Positions 1 to 8,094 are shown, counted from the first letter of the stretch. The stretch is 64,000 nt of DNA from Agathobacter sp. (GCA_022772675.1 JALEZW010000055.1:1-64000); one strand, 5' to 3'. Program-made: numbers and translations. Notes: a model not told the origin generated them from the letters alone.

Positions 1-138
1 TCCGTTGATTTTCCAAGGAAAATCACAGGGTCATCAATCAAAGATTGACGACAGTCCTCATGTGTGTGCGGGTCAACAAGTCAGAGCTCTTATCCTGCAA
101 GCAGGAACGAGTTCTGACCTTTTGACCCTTGTATCATA
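1..138 (+). repeat. Palindromic element, right-hand part (cut by window start)
   Basis: This is a second copy of the right half of the element at 50621-50878. Both copies share the stretch starting TCCGTTGATTTTCCAAGG, the segment GTGCGGGTCAACAAG, a strong hairpin (GTCAGAGCTC paired with GAGTTCTGAC around CCTGC/GCAGG) and the terminal sequence ending TTTTGACCCTTGTATCAT. This copy carries about 30 extra bases after AATCACA. The left end lies outside the window. Confidence 0.8.
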
Positions 139-201
139 ATAAGAAAATACGAGGGGAATCACATTTGCCTTTTAGCAAATTGTGAGAAAGGAGAACGTTT
201 G

Positions 202-1383
202 ATGAGAAAAAAATGTGTGAAACTGGTCCTGCTTCTGGCAGTACTTCTTTTGACAGGCTGTGGGGCAAAACAGGGTGTGGATGATTTTGCAACGAATGAG
301 GGCTATGGCAGTACCGAGTCCGGGGCAGAGAAGACAGAAAGCTCTGGAAAGGGAATACCAAAGGAAGACATTAAGGTTGGGGTTTTACATCTGACTGATC
401 CGGCAGAGGGGGCCGGGTATACCTATACCCATGATCTGGGTATTCAGGGAATGCAGAAGAATCTTGGGCTTTCCGATGACCAGATTGTGAGAAAAGTGAA
501 TATTGATGATACGGATAATGCGGCTGTGGAGCAGGCTCTTCAGGAATGTGTGGATGAAGGATGCAACATCATTTTTACCACAAGCTGGGGCTATATGGAT
601 TGCACGGAAGAGATGGCAGAGAAATATCCGGATATTTATTTCTGCCACGGAACCGGTTATAAGAGCAATGGAAAGAATTTTATAAACTATTTTGGCAGAA
701 TATATCAGGCGCGGTATCTGAGTGGAATTGTTGCAGGCATGAATACCAAAACCAACAAGATTGGCTACGTAGCTGCACAGGGGTCTGATAATTCCGAGGT
801 TACCGGGGGAATTGATGCTTTTGCAATGGGAATTGCATTGGTAAATCCGGATGCAAAGGTATATGTAAAGGTAACGAACAGCTGGTATGCACCGGAAGCG
901 GAGGAGGCAGCTTCCAAGGAACTGCTGGCTATGGGCTGTGATGTGATGGCCCAGCACTGTGATACCCCGTATCCGCAGACCATGGCAGAGGAGGCCGGGG
1001 TATATGGAATCGGATATAATTCCGATATGAGAAAAGAGACACCGGATTCCTGTCTCTGCAGCGTAATCTGGAATTGGAGTGCCTACTATACATCAGCAGT
1101 ACAGAGCGTGATTGATGGAACATGGACCGGAGAAAATTATTACGGTGGTATGCAGGAGGGACTGGTTCAGATTACGGATCTTGCAGATTTTTGTGTTGAC
1201 GGAACGAAGGAAAAGGTGGACGAGGCAAAGGCAAAAATCCTCTCAGGTGAGAGTAATGTGTTTGACGGAGTGATGGAGACAAATACCGGCGAGACCGTTG
1301 GGGAAGAAGGGAAAACTCTCGATGATGCAACGATTACAGGTGGGATTAACTGGTATTATAAGAATGTGGAAGTTGTGGAATAG
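202..1383 (+). CDS. BMP-family substrate-binding lipoprotein
   Basis: The protein has 393 residues and starts at ATG 202, behind a GAAAGGAG ribosome binding site; a TTG three bases earlier is less likely. A lipoprotein signal ends in the lipobox L-T-G-C with the lipidated Cys at about residue 20, so the mature protein should sit on the outer face of the membrane. The rest resembles the basic membrane protein (PnrA/Med-like, PF02608) periplasmic-binding fold, a family that binds nucleosides or related small molecules. Matching features are GVLHLTDPAEGAGYTY near the start, a GIVAGMNTKTNKIGYV-like segment in the middle and a C-terminal GGINWYYKNVEVVE. No transporter permease or ATPase follows. 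The next gene, 12 bases away, is a chemoreceptor, so a ligand-presenting role in chemotaxis is an inference. The ligand is not predictable from sequence alone. Confidence 0.85.
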   Translation: MRKKCVKLVLLLAVLLLTGCGAKQGVDDFATNEGYGSTESGAEKTESSGKGIPKEDIKVGVLHLTDPAEGAGYTYTHDLGIQGMQKNLGLSDDQIVRKVNIDDTDNAAVEQALQECVDEGCNIIFTTSWGYMDCTEEMAEKYPDIYFCHGTGYKSNGKNFINYFGRIYQARYLSGIVAGMNTKTNKIGYVAAQGSDNSEVTGGIDAFAMGIALVNPDAKVYVKVTNSWYAPEAEEAASKELLAMGCDVMAQHCDTPYPQTMAEEAGVYGIGYNSDMRKETPDSCLCSVIWNWSAYYTSAVQSVIDGTWTGENYYGGMQEGLVQITDLADFCVDGTKEKVDEAKAKILSGESNVFDGVMETNTGETVGEEGKTLDDATITGGINWYYKNVEVVE

Positions 1384-1395
1384 GAGGAAGTACAA

Positions 1396-3087
1396 ATGAA
1401 AAAACGAATTTTTTCTCTGATTGTCCTGCCTGTGACAGTGTTAGGGCTTGTAGTAATACTGATTTCCCTTACAGTGGTAAAGGGGTCGCTGGTAAGTGAA
1501 ACAGAAGAAGCTTTAAAAAGTGCCGCAACGGCAACTTTCGCAGCATATGATCAGAATGAGGGAGATTATATTGAGGCTTCAAACGGGGATATCTGGAAAG
1601 GCGGATACAATATATCCAAATCAGAGAGTATTGTGGACAGCATCAAGGAAAAATCCGGAGTGGATGTCACCTTTTTCTATGGGGACAGAAGAATCATGAC
1701 CTCTGCAAAGGATAAGGACGGCAACCGGCTTCTCGGTTCTCCGGCAGGGGATAAGGTTAAAAAAGAAGTTTTAGAGGGTGGAAATGAATATTTCAGTAAG
1801 TCTGTCTCCCTGGATGGAAATATCTGCTACGGTTACTATGTACCCGTTTTTCAGGATGGAACTGAGAAACCGGTTGGCATGATTTTTGTGGGAACGGATA
1901 AAGGAAAAAAAGATGCGGCTGTCAATAAAATTGTCTATATGATTGTAGGCGTGACAGTTTTTGTGATGATTGGCTGTATTGTGCTTGCTATTTTATTTAC
2001 TGCCTCCATAACGGGTTCCCTGAAAAAGAGCATTGGTCTGGTACAGTCCGTTGCAAAGGGGGATTTACGTACCAATATTGATGGACAGCTTTTACAAAGA
2101 AAAGATGAAATTGGAGATTTGTCCCGGGCAATTAAGCTGCTGCAGGGAGAAATGGCACAGAGTATTGTAAAGATTGCAGATAATGCAAAGGCCGTATTGA
2201 CGGCATCCGGTGATCTGGAGCATACGGCAAGAGAGACCACCAGTTCCATGAAAGATGTAGGCTCTGCAGTAAACAGTATTGCTGAGAGCGCAACTATGCA
2301 GGCGGAAATTTCTGAAAAGGCATCTGAGCATGTGACAGACATGGGAGAACGGATTGAACAGACCTCCCAGGAAATGCAGAGGATGAAACAGAATGCAAAA
2401 GCCATGCAGGAGTCCGAGGAACAGAGCGCAGAAACCCTTCACAAGCTTTTGGAGAGTAACGATGAGGTACGCAGACTGGTGGAGGAGATTTCCCTGCAGA
2501 CCCGCCAGACCAATGAGTCGGCACAGAAGATAAAAGAGGCAACAGAGATTATCGCATCCATTGCAGATGAGACCAGTCTCTTAAGCCTGAATGCCAGTAT
2601 TGAAGCAGCCCGTGCCGGAGAGAACGGAAAGGGCTTCGGAGTGGTGGCAGACCAGATTCAGAAGCTGGCGGCCCAGTCGGATGAGTCCAGTAACAGGATT
2701 GATGAGATTGTATCCCAGCTGATGTCGGATTCCAACAGGGCAGTGGAAACCATGGAGCAGGTGGCACTTACCATTGAAAATCAGACCAGTCAGATGCAGG
2801 AGACAAAGACCACTACCGATGAGGTGATGAACCGGCTTAAGGATTCCCTTGAGAACATGAATGTGATTGAACAGAGTGTTACCTATCTTGACAATACCAG
2901 ACAGGAGATTATTAAGACTGTTGCCGAGTTGTCTGATATTGCCAGACAGAATGCGGCAACCACCCAGGAAGCCAATGCAAATACAAGTCTTGTATCTGAG
3001 AATTTCCGTCAGGTAGAGAACAGTACAGAGGACTTGAAATCCATTGCAGATGGGCTGGAGGAGAGTATGCAGCATTTTAGTGTATAG
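1396..3087 (+). CDS. Methyl-accepting chemotaxis protein, single-Cache type
   Basis: This is a 563-residue membrane chemoreceptor. It has an N-terminal membrane anchor (about residues 7-30), an extracellular Cache-like domain (about 35-175, containing [17 protein letters not shown] and [12 protein letters not shown]), a second membrane helix (about 178-203), a HAMP region, and a long coiled-coil signalling domain. The highly conserved hairpin tip reads [20 protein letters not shown] followed by [12 protein letters not shown]. Its ribosome binding site AGGAGG overlaps the stop codon of the lipoprotein gene, so the two are co-transcribed and probably translationally coupled. The expected output is control of CheA through CheW. 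The extracellular domain may read the neighbouring lipoprotein rather than a free ligand; that is inference. Confidence 0.92.
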   Translation: MKKRIFSLIVLPVTVLGLVVILISLTVVKGSLVSETEEALKSAATATFAAYDQNEGDYIEASNGDIWKGGYNISKSESIVDSIKEKSGVDVTFFYGDRRIMTSAKDKDGNRLLGSPAGDKVKKEVLEGGNEYFSKSVSLDGNICYGYYVPVFQDGTEKPVGMIFVGTDKGKKDAAVNKIVYMIVGVTVFVMIGCIVLAILFTASITGSLKKSIGLVQSVAKGDLRTNIDGQLLQRKDEIGDLSRAIKLLQGEMAQSIVKIADNAKAVLTASGDLEHTARETTSSMKDVGSAVNSIAESATMQAEISEKASEHVTDMGERIEQTSQEMQRMKQNAKAMQESEEQSAETLHKLLESNDEVRRLVEEISLQTRQTNESAQKIKEATEIIASIADETSLLSLNASIEAARAGENGKGFGVVADQIQKLAAQSDESSNRIDEIVSQLMSDSNRAVETMEQVALTIENQTSQMQETKTTTDEVMNRLKDSLENMNVIEQSVTYLDNTRQEIIKTVAELSDIARQNAATTQEANANTSLVSENFRQVENSTEDLKSIADGLEESMQHFSV

Positions 3088-3093
3088 ACGGAA

Positions 3094-3130
3094 ATATGAG
3101 GGACAAAAGGCATTTTGTCCCTCATTTGGT
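3094..3130 (+). terminator. Terminator-like hairpin resembling the left end of the palindromic element
   Basis: A perfect 13-bp stem ATGAGGGACAAAA / TTTTGTCCCTCAT with a 4-base loop lies just after the chemoreceptor stop codon. Only a short T run follows, so termination may be weak. About 33 of 38 bases match the left end of the element at 50621, so it may be a left-end remnant put to use as a terminator. Confidence 0.6.
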
Positions 3131-3172
3131 TAACTAAAAAGCAGTTTAAACAAATAAGAGGAATACAGAGTC

Positions 3173-4087
3173 TTGCTTACCATATATTGTGCGCTTTACG
3201 GGGAGGCACAGGAAATCATCCATACATTTCAACTGAAGAAAGAGATAGGACAGACGCATTTTCAGGTTTTTTCCGATGAAGAGAAGTCGGTTCGACTTGT
3301 GATTACTGGAGTTGGCGCAATTGCTGCGGCATCGGCAGTGGCGGAGATTTCCGCTGTTTATCCACCGGGAAGAGAAGGGTTTCTCCTGAATTTTGGAACC
3401 TGTGCTGCAGGAGGTGAGGTTTCGGAAGGAGAGATTTTTTTATGCAATAAGCTTACAGAAGAGTGCAGCGGACGGACATTTTATCCGGATATGATTTACC
3501 GGCATCCTTTCCGGGAGGCAGAGGCAGTCAGCTGTGCAAGGGTGAAAACTTCGGCAGAGATTCGTGAAGCCGGGGAGCACAGAGAAAAGGAGGAAACAGA
3601 CAGGTCTGTGCAATTGTATGATATGGAATCGGCGGCAATCTATCAGGCCGGCAGTTATTCCTACGGGCCTCATCAGATGTTTTTCTTAAAGGTGGTGTCA
3701 GACCATGGAGAAGCGGACGGGAGTTTTCAGAAAAAAACGGTCTATGATTTCAGAACCCGGCTGACGGAAATCCTAAAGGATGCAGCACCGGAATTCTGTG
3801 CATATATGGAGTCATTGCGAAATATTTGTCTGGAAAATGAAAAAACAGGGGCCAAACAGTCAGCTCTTAAAAAAGAAGCTGAGGCGGATGCTGCAGTACT
3901 TGGAGAAGAGATGCATTGTTCCACCGTGATGCATAGGGAATTACAGCAGCTCTTATGGTACTGGAAGCTGACGAGAGTTGATTATCATACAATCATAAAC
4001 GAGTACCGGAGGCAGGGATATCTGCCGGCAAAGGACAAGCGGGAAGGAAAGAAGATTCTGGATGAACTCAAAGGAAATTTGCTATAA
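3173..4087 (+). CDS. Nucleoside phosphorylase/nucleosidase-like protein with C-terminal extension
   Basis: The protein has 304 residues. The start is TTG 3173, about ten bases after AAGAGGAA; no in-frame ATG fits. The first two thirds resemble the MTAN/purine nucleoside phosphorylase fold. LVITGVGAIAAASAV matches the beta-strand and Gly loop, YDMESAAIYQAG matches the family's DME(S/G)AA substrate motif, and VVSDHGE carries the catalytic-type Asp. About 100 C-terminal residues (REL-QQLLWYWKLTRVDY onward) are outside the classic fold and of unknown role. The gene overlaps the SP-lyase gene by 26 bases, so the two are probably made together. It could cleave a nucleoside formed by DNA repair or by radical-SAM chemistry (5'-deoxyadenosine is a by-product of that family), but the substrate is inference. 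Confidence 0.65.
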   Translation: MLTIYCALYGEAQEIIHTFQLKKEIGQTHFQVFSDEEKSVRLVITGVGAIAAASAVAEISAVYPPGREGFLLNFGTCAAGGEVSEGEIFLCNKLTEECSGRTFYPDMIYRHPFREAEAVSCARVKTSAEIREAGEHREKEETDRSVQLYDMESAAIYQAGSYSYGPHQMFFLKVVSDHGEADGSFQKKTVYDFRTRLTEILKDAAPEFCAYMESLRNICLENEKTGAKQSALKKEAEADAAVLGEEMHCSTVMHRELQQLLWYWKLTRVDYHTIINEYRRQGYLPAKDKREGKKILDELKGNLL

Positions 4088-5087
4088 CCCTAAATTTACC
4101 CATATTTATGTAGAAAATCGTGTGTATGACCACCCACGGACGCAGGAAATTCTGGCTCATTTTCCCAGGGCGGAAATTATCCGGATTGAACACTACAAAG
4201 ACGTTTTTAACAGGCGCAGACAGGATGTGGTGACACAGCACCTGTCACAGAATCTGATTCTGGCGGCAAAAAAGGAAAACTATTTTTATGAGGGGGCACC
4301 GGTCTGCCAGAGTTTTGGAAATGAGAATTTCTATTACTGTTCTACCATGATGAACTGTGTTTTTGACTGCAGTTACTGCTATTTAAAGGGCATGTATCCT
4401 TCCGGGAATCTGGTGATTTTTGTGAATCTGGAGGATTACTTCGAAGCACTGGATGAGATTTTAAAGGACAAGTCCATGTATCTATGCATTTCCTATGATG
4501 CCGATTTGCTTGCCATGGAATCCGTGACCGGATACGCAGAGTTGTGGGCAGAGTTTGCAGGAAAACACAGAAATTTAAAGCTGGAAATCAGGACAAAAAG
4601 TGCCAGAACTGCCATGTGGGAGGAACTTCCCTGTTTATCCAATGTCATCTATGCTTTTACTCTTGCACCGCAGCAGATGATTACTGCCTGTGAGAGGAAA
4701 ACACCGTCTGCGGGGGCAAGGATAGAATGTGCCCTATCAGGACTTTCCAAAGGGTTTCCGGTGCGGCTCTGTTTTGATCCGATGATATATCAAAAGAACT
4801 GGCGTGAGGATTATGGGGAATTGGTAAGAGACCTGGATCAGGCATTTGCTGCCCATGGACTTTCCATGAACCAGCTTACAGATGCCAGTGTTGGAACTTT
4901 CCGCATTTCCCAGGATTATATAAAAAAAATACGTAAAATGGAACCGGTCTCCCCTGTCGCTCAGTTTCCCTATGTGAATGTTGGCGGAGTTTATCAATAT
5001 CCGAAGGAACTGATAGAGCAGATGGAAAGCTATTTAATCGGTGAGCTGGAAAAGAGAATGGACAGGGAGAAAATATTTCATGAGTAA
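4062..5087 (+). CDS. splB: Spore photoproduct lyase family radical SAM protein
   Basis: The 341-residue protein has the radical-SAM cluster motif CVFDCSYCYLKG, with Cys at about residues 99, 103 and 106 (CX3CX2C as in SP lyase). It also carries SP-lyase-typical segments: an N-terminal IYVEN/DHPRTQEIL region, FYYCSTMMNC before the cluster, and a C-terminal FPYVNVGGVYQYP-like stretch. A Cys at about residue 142 could be the hydrogen-donor Cys known in this family, but the alignment was not checked. SP lyase reverses the UV-induced thymine dimer 5-thyminyl-5,6-dihydrothymine during spore germination, using SAM and a 4Fe-4S cluster. It overlaps both neighbours (26 bases upstream, 8 bases downstream), so it sits in the middle of a four-gene operon. 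The presence of sigE, sigG and spoIIGA in the window fits a spore-former. Confidence 0.87.
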   Translation: MNSKEICYNPKFTHIYVENRVYDHPRTQEILAHFPRAEIIRIEHYKDVFNRRRQDVVTQHLSQNLILAAKKENYFYEGAPVCQSFGNENFYYCSTMMNCVFDCSYCYLKGMYPSGNLVIFVNLEDYFEALDEILKDKSMYLCISYDADLLAMESVTGYAELWAEFAGKHRNLKLEIRTKSARTAMWEELPCLSNVIYAFTLAPQQMITACERKTPSAGARIECALSGLSKGFPVRLCFDPMIYQKNWREDYGELVRDLDQAFAAHGLSMNQLTDASVGTFRISQDYIKKIRKMEPVSPVAQFPYVNVGGVYQYPKELIEQMESYLIGELEKRMDREKIFHE

Positions 5088-5949
5088 ATCAATTGTAGAC
5101 CAATCCGGTATAAACGAATCTGCTATGGATGAAACAGTTGTGGATGAAGCGTTTATTGGTCAATCAAATATAAAACAACCGGACAGAAAAAAAACGGCAG
5201 TTGTGACAGGTGCCAGCTCCGGGATTGGCCTTGCAATCAGCCGGGTGTTGTGCGAACTGGGTTATGAGGTGTACGGATTTGGCCGGGATTTCAGCTGGTA
5301 TAACAGGGAGAAATCCTGTTTCCGGAATGATGGGACACAGAGGGATGAAGACCCATATGGGATGGGATATACAGAAAATTTTTATCCGGTTTCTGGAAAT
5401 CTTCTCGATACCCGGTGGGTTTGTAATGAACTGAAAGAAATTTGTAGAAAATCTCAGGTGGAGGTACTGGTTAACGGAGCAGGAGTTGGATGCTATGGTC
5501 TTCACGAGCATTTGAGCGTTAAACAGATTCAGACGCTTGTTCGCACGAACCTGGAACTGCCGCTTATCCTTACCAACAGGCTGCTTCGGGTTCTAAAAGA
5601 AAATAAGGGATATATTATCAATATTTCATCCATTACGGCAAAACAGAACAGTCCTCATGGCTGTGCCTACGCAGCTACAAAAGCAGGGCTTACCAGCTTT
5701 GGAGCAAGTCTTTTTGAGGAGGCACGGAAATATGGAGTGAAAGTGACCACGATTCATCCGGATATGACAGACACCAATCTGTACCGGGATGCAGATTTCA
5801 CCTGCTCGGATGAGGAAGGAAGCTTCCTTACTGCTTCTGATATAGCAGAAGCAGTAAAGTTTGTATTAAGCCAAAGAAACGGGGTTGTAGTACCGGATAT
5901 TACGCTGCGCCCGCAGCTGCACAGGATTGCTAAGAAAACGAGGGGATGA
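5080..5949 (+). CDS. Short-chain dehydrogenase/reductase (SDR)
   Basis: The protein has 289 residues and starts at ATG 5080, inside the last codons of splB (ATGAGTAA overlap); a GTG at 5041 is in frame but less likely. It has a classic SDR core: the NAD(P) loop TGASSGIGLA at about residue 40, NGAGVG near residue 140, a Ser in INISSITA and the catalytic YAATK. The first 30 or so residues form an odd acidic extension made of short near-repeats (VDQS, NES, MDET, VDEA, GQS), absent from ordinary SDRs. The substrate is unknown. The position between an SP lyase and an MGMT-like gene may mean a repair- or spore-linked role, but SDRs are too varied to say more. Confidence 0.8.
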   Translation: MSKSIVDQSGINESAMDETVVDEAFIGQSNIKQPDRKKTAVVTGASSGIGLAISRVLCELGYEVYGFGRDFSWYNREKSCFRNDGTQRDEDPYGMGYTENFYPVSGNLLDTRWVCNELKEICRKSQVEVLVNGAGVGCYGLHEHLSVKQIQTLVRTNLELPLILTNRLLRVLKENKGYIINISSITAKQNSPHGCAYAATKAGLTSFGASLFEEARKYGVKVTTIHPDMTDTNLYRDADFTCSDEEGSFLTASDIAEAVKFVLSQRNGVVVPDITLRPQLHRIAKKTRG

Positions 5950-5953
5950 AGAT

Positions 5954-6292
5954 ATGAAAAGGATGATCGCCGAGAGTTATGAACTTGTTACAGACAGTCC
6001 ATCCAGGAGAATTTATGAGGTAGTAAAAAGGATTCCGAAGGGACATGTTGCTACATACGGACAGGTGGCGGCCATGGCCGGGGAGCCGAAGATGGCCCGT
6101 GCAGTGGGAAATGCCCTGCATAGAAATCCGGATCCGGAGCATATACCCTGTTTTCGTGTTGTAAATGCAAAGGGGGAGCTGTCCGGATCATTTGCCTTTG
6201 GCGGGGCCGTGGCACAGGAGAGACTGCTTCGTGAAGAGGGGATTGAAGTGGTAGACGGGAAGGTGGACCTTGAAAAGTATGGAATACTATAG
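5954..6292 (+). CDS. MGMT/alkyltransferase-like DNA-binding protein
   Basis: The 112-residue protein starts four bases after the SDR stop, behind GAGGGG. It is only the C-terminal domain of O6-methylguanine-DNA methyltransferase. Visible motifs are the helix-turn-helix region IPKGHVATYGQVA, the arginine-finger type ARAVGNALHRNP, and the active-site segment IPCFRVV with Cys at about residue 66. The canonical motif is PCHRV, so the His that activates the Cys is a Phe here. Small MGMT-domain proteins with non-canonical motifs either bind alkylated bases and recruit excision repair (ATL proteins) or have altered chemistry. The downstream SAFAFGG-like segment and RLLREEGIEV are typical of the family. 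It is the last gene of the nucleosidase-splB-SDR operon. Confidence 0.8.
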   Translation: MKRMIAESYELVTDSPSRRIYEVVKRIPKGHVATYGQVAAMAGEPKMARAVGNALHRNPDPEHIPCFRVVNAKGELSGSFAFGGAVAQERLLREEGIEVVDGKVDLEKYGIL

Positions 6293-6358
6293 AAAGTATG
6301 AAAAATAGACAGTTTTACAAATTTTATCTGTTCCTGACACTTGGTATTTCTGAAGCAG

Positions 6359-6496
6359 ATTCTTTACAGTAATCAATATCAAATCATTTATCTCGATGCG
6401 TATGACGTTCGTAGTATCATTGAACTGATTAAGAAGGTTCGTTCCGATGAGAATGGAAAAGAATTATGGTTCCCCCCTTATGATCAGGTATATTGA
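6359..6496 (+). pseudogene. Open fragment of unrecognised protein
   Basis: A 45-codon open frame without its own start encodes YQIIYLDAYDVRSIIELI and ends WFPPYDQVY. The region around the segment AYDVRSIIELIKKVR looks protein-like in composition, and no ribosome binding site was found. I do not recognise the family. The preceding short frame (MKNRQFYKFYLFLTLGIS, 6298-6372) overlaps it in another frame, as expected if a frameshift broke one gene. Confidence 0.3.
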
Positions 6497-6563
6497 AGAG
6501 TCCCCTTATGGAAAAGAATACTCACTTCATGGGATGGAGGGTCTCCTTTTTCTATTTTACTGA

Positions 6564-6846
6564 TTTCACCCGTACCGGTGCGGCGTTTCTACGGGTGTTT
6601 TTTCCTTTCAATCAATTTCGCCCGCACAGAAAATGACATTGATACGGGTGTTTTTCCTTTTGATCAATTTCGCCCGCACAGAAAATGACATTGACACGGG
6701 TGTTTTTTCCTTTTGATCAATTTCGCTCGCACAGAAAATGTCATTGGTACGGGTGCTTTCTTCTTTTGTTCAGTTTCACCCGTACGAATCGCGATATTCC
6801 TACGGGTGTTTTCCTCTTTTGGTGTTTTCACCCGTACTAGACATCG
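6564..6846. repeat. Tandem array, six copies, 52-53 bp period, hairpin-forming
   Basis: Copies begin at 6564, 6616, 6668, 6721, 6774 and 6826 (the last is partial), each starting TTTC(G/A)CCCG. Copies 2-4 are nearly identical (CCCGCACAGAAAATGACATT...ACGGGTG). Copies 1 and 5 differ in the middle but keep the ends CACCCGTA and TACGGGTG, which can pair, and a T-rich run follows each. There are no unique spacers, so this is not a CRISPR. The first 14 or so bases of the unit also occur in the hairpin at 32251-32264. Confidence 0.8.
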
Positions 6847-6899
6847 AATAATAAGTTTCTAGTGAATATGAACGGTCTGCGATTCCGATAGCACAGGTT

Positions 6900-6943
6900 A
6901 AAAAATAAAATACCAATGGCAGAATTAAGAAAAGGATTTGAAA
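6900..6943 (+). pseudogene. Fragment of a DUF1697 gene
   Basis: About 42 of 44 bases match positions 13599-13642 inside the intact DUF1697 gene and encode the same NKIPMAEL(R/K)KGFE. After this the frame runs into unrelated sequence and stops at 7006. It is a short remnant of a second DUF1697 copy or the footprint of a local rearrangement. Confidence 0.7.
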
Positions 6944-6986
6944 ACCCGCTTTCTCAATTTATGGGCCGAAAAGCCTGGGGACTCTA

Positions 6987-7172
6987 CCTGTTACACTATC
7001 ATTAACCGGAAGGGGACTGGAGATACCACCCAAGGGCAAACACATATTTGAACAGGAAAAGGCAAGTGTGGTCTGGCTGAACCAGGAGGCTCTTCTTACG
7101 GGTCAGAAGGCCCGGTTAAAGCTGACATCGGATAAGTATGATACCAGTCAGGTGAAACTGGAGTTTCGATGA
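6987..7172 (+). pseudogene. C-terminal fragment of an unrecognised protein
   Basis: An open frame without start encodes LSLTGRGLEIPPKGKHIF followed by VVWLNQEALLTGQKARL and ends YDTSQVKLEFR. The composition is that of a real protein C-terminus, perhaps a beta-rich domain. The upstream part of the gene is missing and the DUF1697 fragment abuts it. The family is not recognised. Confidence 0.4.
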
Positions 7173-7250
7173 ATTTGCAGAATAACTCTTGATGGATTGT
7201 ATATACTATACTATACTTTTTCTAACAATTCATCGAAAGGAAGTGTGTAT

Positions 7251-7334
7251 ATGCCTACGATTGCGCCGGTTTCGGATTTGAGAAACTATGGACATGAGGG
7301 TACTTTTTGGAGAAACCACAGAAGAGGAAGTTGA
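7251..7334 (+). pseudogene. Start of a Phd/YefM-like antitoxin, truncated
   Basis: A good promoter (TTGATG, then TATACT repeats) and the ribosome binding site AAAGGAAG precede an ATG encoding MPTIAPVSDLRNYG. That matches the start of type II antitoxins of the Phd/YefM family, which typically begin with a Met-X-X-Ile-X-Pro-X-Ser-Asp-Leu-Arg pattern. The frame then diverges and stops after 27 codons. No toxin gene follows. Confidence 0.5.
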
Positions 7335-7432
7335 ATGTGATGGAATCTAAGATAATGGAGGATTAGACAATTAATTTGGCAATGGTAATCAACATCTTTA
7401 CAGATATGAAAAAATGTGCTATTTTGTTTATA

Positions 7433-7443
7433 GACAACCTGTC
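7433..7443. promoter_or_regulatory. TetR operator, copy 1
   Basis: The palindrome GACAACCTGTC lies directly upstream of the tetR ribosome binding site. The same 11-mer occurs upstream of the MFS gene (8143-8153). Its position would let the regulator repress its own gene. Confidence 0.65.
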
Positions 7444-7460
7444 GGTAAGGGGTGAAAGTG

Positions 7461-8090
7461 ATGAGAATCGTAAAAGAAGCCGCCGAACGAAGAAACGAAA
7501 TCCTGGATGTGGCAGAAAGATTGTTCTGCACAAATGGATATGACAATACCAGCACAAACGATATCCTTGCGGAGATTGGAATTGCCAGAGGGACTCTGTA
7601 CTATTATTTCAAAAACAAAGAAGATATTTTAGATGCAATGATTGACAGAATTCTGGATGAAATCATAAGAAAGGCAAGGAATATTGCGCTCAATGAATCC
7701 ATATCGGTATTGGAAAGACTCACCCAAACGGTGCTTGCAGCTAATGTGGATACAAAAACCAGTGATATGATTTTAGAGCAGGTTCATAAACCACAGAATG
7801 CCCTAATGCATGCAAAGATGCAGGAAAAACTGTTAAGCCAATTGGTACCTCTGTTTGTCAAAATCATAGAGGATGGGATTTCTCAGAACCTGATGTATAC
7901 GGATTATCCGGAGGATACGATACAGATGCTCCTTTTGTATTCCTATTTTGTGTTTGATGATTCCATAGAATATTCGGCGGATGTGAAAAAGAGAAAGGTT
8001 CTTGCTTTTATCAGCAATGTGGAAGTTTTGCTTCATATGGAAAAAGGAAGTTTGCGCGAGGCCATGCTTCCAATGTTCTATAAAAAATAA
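7461..8090 (+). CDS. TetR/AcrR family transcriptional regulator
   Basis: The 209-residue protein starts at ATG 7461 behind AAGGGG; the in-frame GTG at 7452 overlaps that site. The N-terminal helix-turn-helix is clear: RRNEILDVAERLFCTNGYDN followed by ST(N)DILAEIGIARGTLYYYF and KNKEDILDAMID. The C-terminal ligand-binding half has no recognisable specificity. The same palindrome stands before this gene and before the MFS gene, so the protein probably represses both and is released by a compound the exporter handles. This is a common drug-efflux arrangement. A weak terminator separates the two genes, but the second has its own operator. Confidence 0.9.
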   Translation: MRIVKEAAERRNEILDVAERLFCTNGYDNTSTNDILAEIGIARGTLYYYFKNKEDILDAMIDRILDEIIRKARNIALNESISVLERLTQTVLAANVDTKTSDMILEQVHKPQNALMHAKMQEKLLSQLVPLFVKIIEDGISQNLMYTDYPEDTIQMLLLYSYFVFDDSIEYSADVKKRKVLAFISNVEVLLHMEKGSLREAMLPMFYKK

Positions 8091-8094
8091 AATT

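Larger units (their letters stand above)
6293..7460. other. 1.17 kb stretch without an intact gene (fragments and repeats)
   Basis: No complete gene is apparent between the MGMT-like gene and the TetR gene. The stretch holds, in order: a 24-codon ORF (6298-6372), an open fragment (6359-6496), a six-copy tandem repeat (6564-6846), a fragment of a DUF1697 gene (6900-6943), the C-terminal end of an unrecognised protein (to 7172), an antitoxin-like start (7251-7334) and the TetR promoter region. It reads as a graveyard of small insertions and deletions. Confidence 0.75.

Noticed and set aside
6564..6846. CRISPR-like array
   Set aside because: The whole 52-53 bp unit repeats; there are no unique spacers, no short constant repeat and no cas genes.
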